Positions 59,723-64,000 of a stretch of 64,000 nt of DNA are shown here, in pieces (the stretch's first letter is position 1; every line of letters begins with the position of its first letter). Source of the stretch: Bradyrhizobium sp. SZCCT0153. GTDB taxonomy: Bacteria; Pseudomonadota; Alphaproteobacteria; Rhizobiales; Xanthobacteraceae. A model generated the notes under the pieces. That model saw only the letters and a list, made by a program, of their open reading frames with translations. It was not told the DNA's origin and did no database searches. The translations under genes were made by a program, and so were the position numbers. The stretch is from positions 434,001-498,000 of the forward strand of contig NZ_JAFCKS010000005.1 in the NCBI RefSeq assembly GCF_018129995.1, written 5' to 3'.

Positions 59723-61933
59723 TTACGCCGCCTTCCCGCCCATATAGTCCGGCAGCCAGCGCTCGAACGAGGTCCGCAGCGTATCGATCGCGACCGGCGC
59801 CTCGCCGGCGATGGCGATCGCGTCGCCGCCGGTGGTGCCGATCCGCACGCAGGGCACCTCGCAGCCGCGCATCTTGGCGAGCACCAGGCCGGCTTCGGTT
59901 TCCGGCACGGTGACGAGATAGCGCGCCTGGTCCTCGCCGAACCAATAGGCCTGCGGCACCAGCGCGGTCGGCGCCGCCAGCAGTTTGGCGCCGATGCCGC
60001 TCGCCATCGCCATCTCGGCGAGCGCGATCAGTAGGCCGCCATCCGACAGGTCGTGCACGGCAGTTGCGGTGCCCGCATGGATCATGCCGCGCACGCAGTC
60101 GCCGTTGCGCTTCTCGGCGGCGAGATCGACCGGCGGCGGAGCGCCCTCCTCGCGGCCGCAGATGTCGCGCAAATAGACCGACTGGCCGAGCCAGCCATGG
60201 GTCTCGCCGACCAGAAGGATCGCCTCGCCCTCGGCCTTGAAGGCGAGCGAAGCCGATTTGGTGAAGTCGTCGAGCAGGCCAACGCCGCCGATCGAGGGCG
60301 TCGGCAGGATCGCGCGGCCGTTGGTCTCGTTGTAGAGCGAGACGTTGCCGGACACGACCGGGAAGTCGAGCGTGCGGCAGGCTTCCGAGATGCCCTTCAG
60401 GCAGCCCACGAACTGGCCCATGATCTCGGGCCGCTCCGGATTGCCGAAATTGAGATTGTCGGTGATCGCGAGCGGCTTGCCGCCGACCGCGGTGATGTTG
60501 CGCCAGGCTTCCGCCACCGCCTGCATGCCGCCCTGATAGGGATCGGCCTCGCAATAGCGCGGCGTGACGTCGACGGTCAGCGCTAGGCCCTTTGGCCCGT
60601 CCTCGACGCGCACCACGGCGGCATCGCCACCGGGACGCTGCATGGTGTTGCCGAGGATGACGTGGTCGTACTGCTCCCAGACCCAGCGTTTGCTGCACAT
60701 GTCGGGCGTGCCGATCAGCTTCTCCAGCGCTGCACCGAGACCCATCGGCGCCGGCACCTCGCGCGCATGCACGATCGGCAGCGCGGCGGAGGGCACATGC
60801 GGGCGGTCGTAGAGCGGTGCCTCGTCGCCAAGCTCCTTGATCGGCAAATCGGCCATGACGTCACCGCCATGCTTGACCACGAAGCGCTTGCTCGGCGTGG
60901 TGTAGCCGACCACGGCGAAGTCGAGCCCCCACTTCTTGAAGATCGCTTCGGCTTCCTTTTCCTTCTCGGGCTTGAGCACCATGAGCATGCGCTCCTGGCT
61001 CTCCGAGAGCATCATCTCGTAGGCGCTCATGCCGGTCTCGCGGGTCGGCACCGCGTCGAGATCGAGATCGACGCCGAGGTCGCCCTTGGCGCCCATCTCG
61101 ACCGCCGAACAGGTCAGGCCGGCCGCGCCCATGTCCTGGATCGCGATGACGCAGCCCTGCTCCATGATCTCGAGGCAGGCCTCCAGCAGCAGCTTCTCGG
61201 CGAAGGGATCGCCGACCTGCACGGTCGGGCGCTTCTCCTCGGACTTGTCGTCGAATTCGGCCGAGGCCATCGAGGCGCCGTGGATGCCGTCGCGGCCGGT
61301 CTTGGAGCCGAGATAGACGATCGGCATGTTCACGCCGGAGGCGGCGGCATAGAAGATCTTGTCGGCGTCGGCGAGGCCGACCGCCATCGCGTTGACGAGG
61401 ATGTTGCCGTCATAGCGAGTGTGGAAGCGCACCTGGCCGCCGACCGTCGGCACGCCGAAGGAATTGCCATAGCCGCCGACTCCCGCGACGACGCCGGAGA
61501 CGAGATGCCGCGTCCTGGCATGCTCGGGCGCACCGAAGCTCAGCGCATTGAGGCAGGCGATCGGCCGCGCGCCCATCGTGAAGACGTCGCGCAAAATGCC
61601 GCCGACGCCGGTGGTCGCGCCCTGATAGGGCTCGATATAGCTCGGATGGTTGTGGCTCTCCATCTTGAATACCACGGCCTGGCCGTCGCCGATGTCGATC
61701 ACGCCGGCATTCTCGCCGGGGCCCTGGATCACCCAGGGCGCCTTGGTCGGCAGGCCCTTCAGATGGATACGCGAGGACTTGTACGAGCAGTGCTCGTTCC
61801 ACATCGCCGAGAAGATGCCGAGCTCGGTGAAGGTCGGCTCCCGCCCGATCAGCTTTAGGATGCGCTCATACTCGTCGGGCTTTAGCCCGTGGGCGGCAAC
61901 CAGTTCGGGGGTGATCTTGGGTTCATTCTTCAT
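59723..61933 (-). CDS. purL: Phosphoribosylformylglycinamidine synthase subunit PurL
   Basis: A 736-residue small-type PurL. N-terminal MWNEHCSYKSSRIHLKGLPT, ATP/Mg motifs FKMESHNHPSYIEPYQGATT and GVGGILRDVFTMGARPIACL. C-terminal half has LNFGNPERPEIMGQFVGCLK and AVHDLSDGGLLIALAEM. It makes FGAM with separate PurS and PurQ subunits; purQ is at the right end of the window, purS is not seen. Length and missing glutaminase domain fit the three-subunit type. Confidence 0.97.
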   Translation of the reverse strand: MKNEPKITPELVAAHGLKPDEYERILKLIGREPTFTELGIFSAMWNEHCSYKSSRIHLKGLPTKAPWVIQGPGENAGVIDIGDGQAVVFKMESHNHPSYIEPYQGATTGVGGILRDVFTMGARPIACLNALSFGAPEHARTRHLVSGVVAGVGGYGNSFGVPTVGGQVRFHTRYDGNILVNAMAVGLADADKIFYAAASGVNMPIVYLGSKTGRDGIHGASMASAEFDDKSEEKRPTVQVGDPFAEKLLLEACLEIMEQGCVIAIQDMGAAGLTCSAVEMGAKGDLGVDLDLDAVPTRETGMSAYEMMLSESQERMLMVLKPEKEKEAEAIFKKWGLDFAVVGYTTPSKRFVVKHGGDVMADLPIKELGDEAPLYDRPHVPSAALPIVHAREVPAPMGLGAALEKLIGTPDMCSKRWVWEQYDHVILGNTMQRPGGDAAVVRVEDGPKGLALTVDVTPRYCEADPYQGGMQAVAEAWRNITAVGGKPLAITDNLNFGNPERPEIMGQFVGCLKGISEACRTLDFPVVSGNVSLYNETNGRAILPTPSIGGVGLLDDFTKSASLAFKAEGEAILLVGETHGWLGQSVYLRDICGREEGAPPPVDLAAEKRNGDCVRGMIHAGTATAVHDLSDGGLLIALAEMAMASGIGAKLLAAPTALVPQAYWFGEDQARYLVTVPETEAGLVLAKMRGCEVPCVRIGTTGGDAIAIAGEAPVAIDTLRTSFERWLPDYMGGKAA

Positions 61934-62116
61934 GGATTCGAGGCTTTCGGCGGCGGTTGGCCGTTCTTAGGAACATCGGGGGCCTACGAAAAGCCCTTTA
62001 TGAAGCATTTTCCCGCTGTCCCACGTTTTGCGGCCGGGGGATGCGGGAACGGGAATTGCAAGGCGCTGACGGATCGGATTTAAGGGCTGAAGACCCGTAA
62101 TTGAAGGCCCGTTTCT

Positions 62117-62596
62117 TTGCACGAATTGACCAAAGCGCCGCCGCCCCGCCGCCCCGACCTGCACGTCGCCACCGAGGGCGAATTCAAGGGCTGGCGGACC
62201 TGGATTCGCGACAGTTTCGAGAGCCATATCGGCCCGTTCTGGCACAGGATCGAGAACGACGGCAGCGTCCGCAGCGCCTTCCGGGTCGAGAAAAAGCACC
62301 TCAACGGCTCCGGCAACGTCCATGGCGGCTGCTTCATGGCATTTTCCGACTATTGCCTGTTCGCGATCGCCACCCACGAACTGGACGGGCCGGCAGTGAC
62401 CACCAATTTCGCCTGCGATTTCCTCGACGCAGCCCGCGAAGGCGAGCTGATCGAGTGTGTGGGCGAGGTTTCCCGTGCCGGCGGCTCGCTAATCTTCCTG
62501 CGCGGCAAGCTAACATCGGGCGGACGGCCCCTGTTCACCTTCTCCGGCACGATCAAGCGGGTGAAGCGGAAGCCCGCCGTGCAGCCAAACGCATAG
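62117..62596 (+). CDS. PaaI family hotdog thioesterase
   Basis: A 159-residue hotdog-fold protein; the key motif is LNGSGNVHGGCFMAFSDYCL. Then AVTTNFACDFLDAAREGELI and CVGEVSRAGGSLIFLRGKL. It probably hydrolyses an acyl-CoA. It needs a TTG start at 62117 (AAGG upstream); no ATG suits. Divergent from purL. Confidence 0.87.
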   Translation: MHELTKAPPPRRPDLHVATEGEFKGWRTWIRDSFESHIGPFWHRIENDGSVRSAFRVEKKHLNGSGNVHGGCFMAFSDYCLFAIATHELDGPAVTTNFACDFLDAAREGELIECVGEVSRAGGSLIFLRGKLTSGGRPLFTFSGTIKRVKRKPAVQPNA

Positions 62597-62735
62597 CTCG
62601 ACGCCTTCCCTTTTCGCGTCCCCTCGCCCAGAGTTGGGTCAAGCGCTATCGCGCCGGGGAGCAAAAACAAGGGTGCCGCAGAGCACATCAAGGACGGGCC
62701 GCACAGCGGCCTCCGTCGCATCGCCATTGCCATCC

Positions 62736-63647
62736 ATGACCGCCACCGGCGCGCGCAACTGGCGCGACTACGCGCTGCTGTTCGCGCTCGCCTGTTGCTG
62801 GAGCTCCACCTATCCACTGGCCAAGCTGGCGCTTCCCACCATCCCGCCGATCACTTTCATCTCCGCGCGCTCGCTGATCGCGGCCGCGTTCCTGTTCGCG
62901 ATCCTGGGGATGCGCAGCATCAGGATCCCCACCGACGCAAAAGCCTGGAAGCTGTTCGCGACCCAGCAGCTGATCAACTCGACATTCCCGTTCCTGATCA
63001 TCACCTGGTCGCAGCAATATGTACCAGCCTCGAACACGGTGGTGCTGGCCTCCACCACGCCGATTTTCGCCTTCCTGATCACCTCGCTGATCACGCGGCA
63101 CGAGCCGGCAACGCTGCTCAAACTCGCAGGCGCGATCCTCGGCCTTGCTGGCACCATCGTCATCGTCGGCCTCGACGCGCTGCGCGGGCTCAGTAGTGAG
63201 ATTATCGCGGAGATCGCGATCCTGCTCGCCACCATCTCCTTTGCCTGCGCGACGATCTTCGGCCTGCGGCTCTCCGACTACGACCCGATGGTGGTGGCGG
63301 CAGGCTCCCTGCTGTTCGGCGGCCTCGTATTGCTGCCGCCCGCGCTGATCATCGACCAGCCCTGGACGCTGCATCCGACGCCGACGGCGATCGTCGCCAC
63401 CATCGTGATGGGTATCGTCTCCAGCGCCTTGGGATTGATGCTGTTCTACATGTGCCTGGGCCGGCTCGGAACGCTGACGACCAACGCGCAAGGGTACTTG
63501 CGTATCCCGATCGGCGTCGGCCTGTCCGTGCTGCTGCTCGGCGAGAGCGTGCCGTCGAACCTGGCGCTGGGACTGCTGCTGGTCATGGCGGGCGTCGCCG
63601 CGATGACGGTGCCGGCCGAGCGGCTGAAGTTGCGCCTCAAACGTTGA
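62736..63647 (+). CDS. EamA family (DMT superfamily) transporter
   Basis: A 303-residue transporter with ten helices in two EamA repeats: ALLFALACCWSSTYPLAKLA opens the first, and EIAILLATISFACATIFGLR the second. C-terminal LGTLTTNAQGYLRIPIGVGL. Exports small metabolites such as amino acids or sugars; substrate not predictable. Start ATG 62736. Confidence 0.9.
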   Translation: MTATGARNWRDYALLFALACCWSSTYPLAKLALPTIPPITFISARSLIAAAFLFAILGMRSIRIPTDAKAWKLFATQQLINSTFPFLIITWSQQYVPASNTVVLASTTPIFAFLITSLITRHEPATLLKLAGAILGLAGTIVIVGLDALRGLSSEIIAEIAILLATISFACATIFGLRLSDYDPMVVAAGSLLFGGLVLLPPALIIDQPWTLHPTPTAIVATIVMGIVSSALGLMLFYMCLGRLGTLTTNAQGYLRIPIGVGLSVLLLGESVPSNLALGLLLVMAGVAAMTVPAERLKLRLKR

Positions 63648-63674
63648 AATTCAACCGCCAAGTCAGAACCCCAT

Positions 63675-64000
63675 TCACGCCGCACGGTCAAGATGCTGGA
63701 CCAGGCCCGCGAACAGGCCGCGGCCGTCGGTGCAACCCATGATATCTTCGACGTGGTTTTCCGGATGCGGCATCATGCCGAGCACGTTGCCCTTGTCGTT
63801 GACGAGGCCGGCGATGGAATGCGCCGCGCCGTTGATGTTGTGGCTCTCGTCAACCGCGCCGTCGGGGGAACAGTAGCGATAGAGCACCCGCCCCTCGCCT
63901 TCGATGCGCTTGATGGTCTCTTCATCCGCTTCGTAGTTGCCCTCGCCATGGGCGACGGGGACGCGGATCACCTGCCCGGCATTGTAGCCGCGGGTGAACG
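63675..64000 (-). CDS. purQ: Phosphoribosylformylglycinamidine synthase subunit PurQ, partial (C-terminal part)
   Basis: The C-terminal ~108 residues of the glutamine amidotransferase subunit; the start lies beyond the window. RGYNAGQVIRVPVAHGEGNY then GNVLGMMPHPENHVEDIMG, with catalytic-triad His and Glu in PHPE. The nucleophile Cys is beyond the right edge. It supplies ammonia to PurL. Confidence 0.95.
   Translation of the reverse strand, partial: FTRGYNAGQVIRVPVAHGEGNYEADEETIKRIEGEGRVLYRYCSPDGAVDESHNINGAAHSIAGLVNDKGNVLGMMPHPENHVEDIMGCTDGRGLFAGLVQHLDRAA

Overview
The window is 64 kb of GC-rich DNA, almost fully coding, from an alphaproteobacterium. The best guess is Bradyrhizobium or a close relative in the Nitrobacteraceae. 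The reasons are gene content (an aerobic CO-dehydrogenase-type cluster with split XdhC proteins, a pcaBDC block, a LivHMGFK transporter, a kinase/universal-stress fusion, EgtB-EgtD, rpsD beside a glutamate racemase) and several families of short intergenic palindromic repeats of the kind scattered through Bradyrhizobium genomes. No rRNA, tRNA, CRISPR array, insertion sequence or prophage was seen. The taxonomic call is inference from the sequence alone.

Layout. 1-2.5 kb: a truncated HlyD-type efflux adaptor and its TetR regulator, divergent from an ArsR-SRPBCC-GFA operon; both regulators have operator-like palindromes inside their promoters and appear leaderless. 2.5-4.5 kb: an alcohol dehydrogenase and small conserved proteins. 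4.7-11.5 kb (minus): a cox/xdh-type molybdenum hydroxylase operon (coxG, coxS, coxM, MoxR ATPase, VWA protein, two XdhC halves, a molybdopterin-binding/nucleotidyltransferase fusion) with no large catalytic subunit gene. 11.7-14.5 kb: pcaB, pcaD, pcaC of the protocatechuate branch, separated by palindromic repeats. 15.6-20.8 kb: a complete branched-chain-type ABC importer. 20.8-24.3 kb: a lone receiver protein divergent from a large membrane hybrid histidine kinase.

24.3-34.5 kb: a P1-family peptidase, a secreted EF-hand protein, rpe, three tiny genes, and then a minus-strand group joining an ExbB/TolQ-like channel, two uncharacterised membrane proteins, a calcineurin-like phosphoesterase and a Ser/Thr kinase-universal stress fusion. 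A NarL-type two-component pair is divergent from it. 34.5-47.3 kb: TetR, an M20 amidohydrolase, a caspase-like protease, an acyl-CoA synthetase, a secreted SecD-like head domain without its membrane part, a membrane cyclic-nucleotide-binding protein, a GST, cytochrome b561, murI, an HpaI-type aldolase and a lipoyl-less E2 acyltransferase domain.

47.4-64 kb: rpsD, a ParE/RelE-type toxin-antitoxin pair, threonine aldolase, two tandem serine beta-lactamase-fold proteins, a macrodomain protein with grxD, egtB-egtD (ergothioneine), LtrA, bolA, small DUF genes, an acyltransferase, purL, a thioesterase, an EamA exporter and the 3' end of purQ. purQ, purL, bolA and grxD keep the same strand and order but are separated by unrelated genes.

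The candidates most worth following are the ExbB-like/phosphoesterase/kinase group at 27.9-32.2 kb, the cox operon without its large subunit, and the orphan domains of normally larger machines (SecD head, E2 catalytic core).
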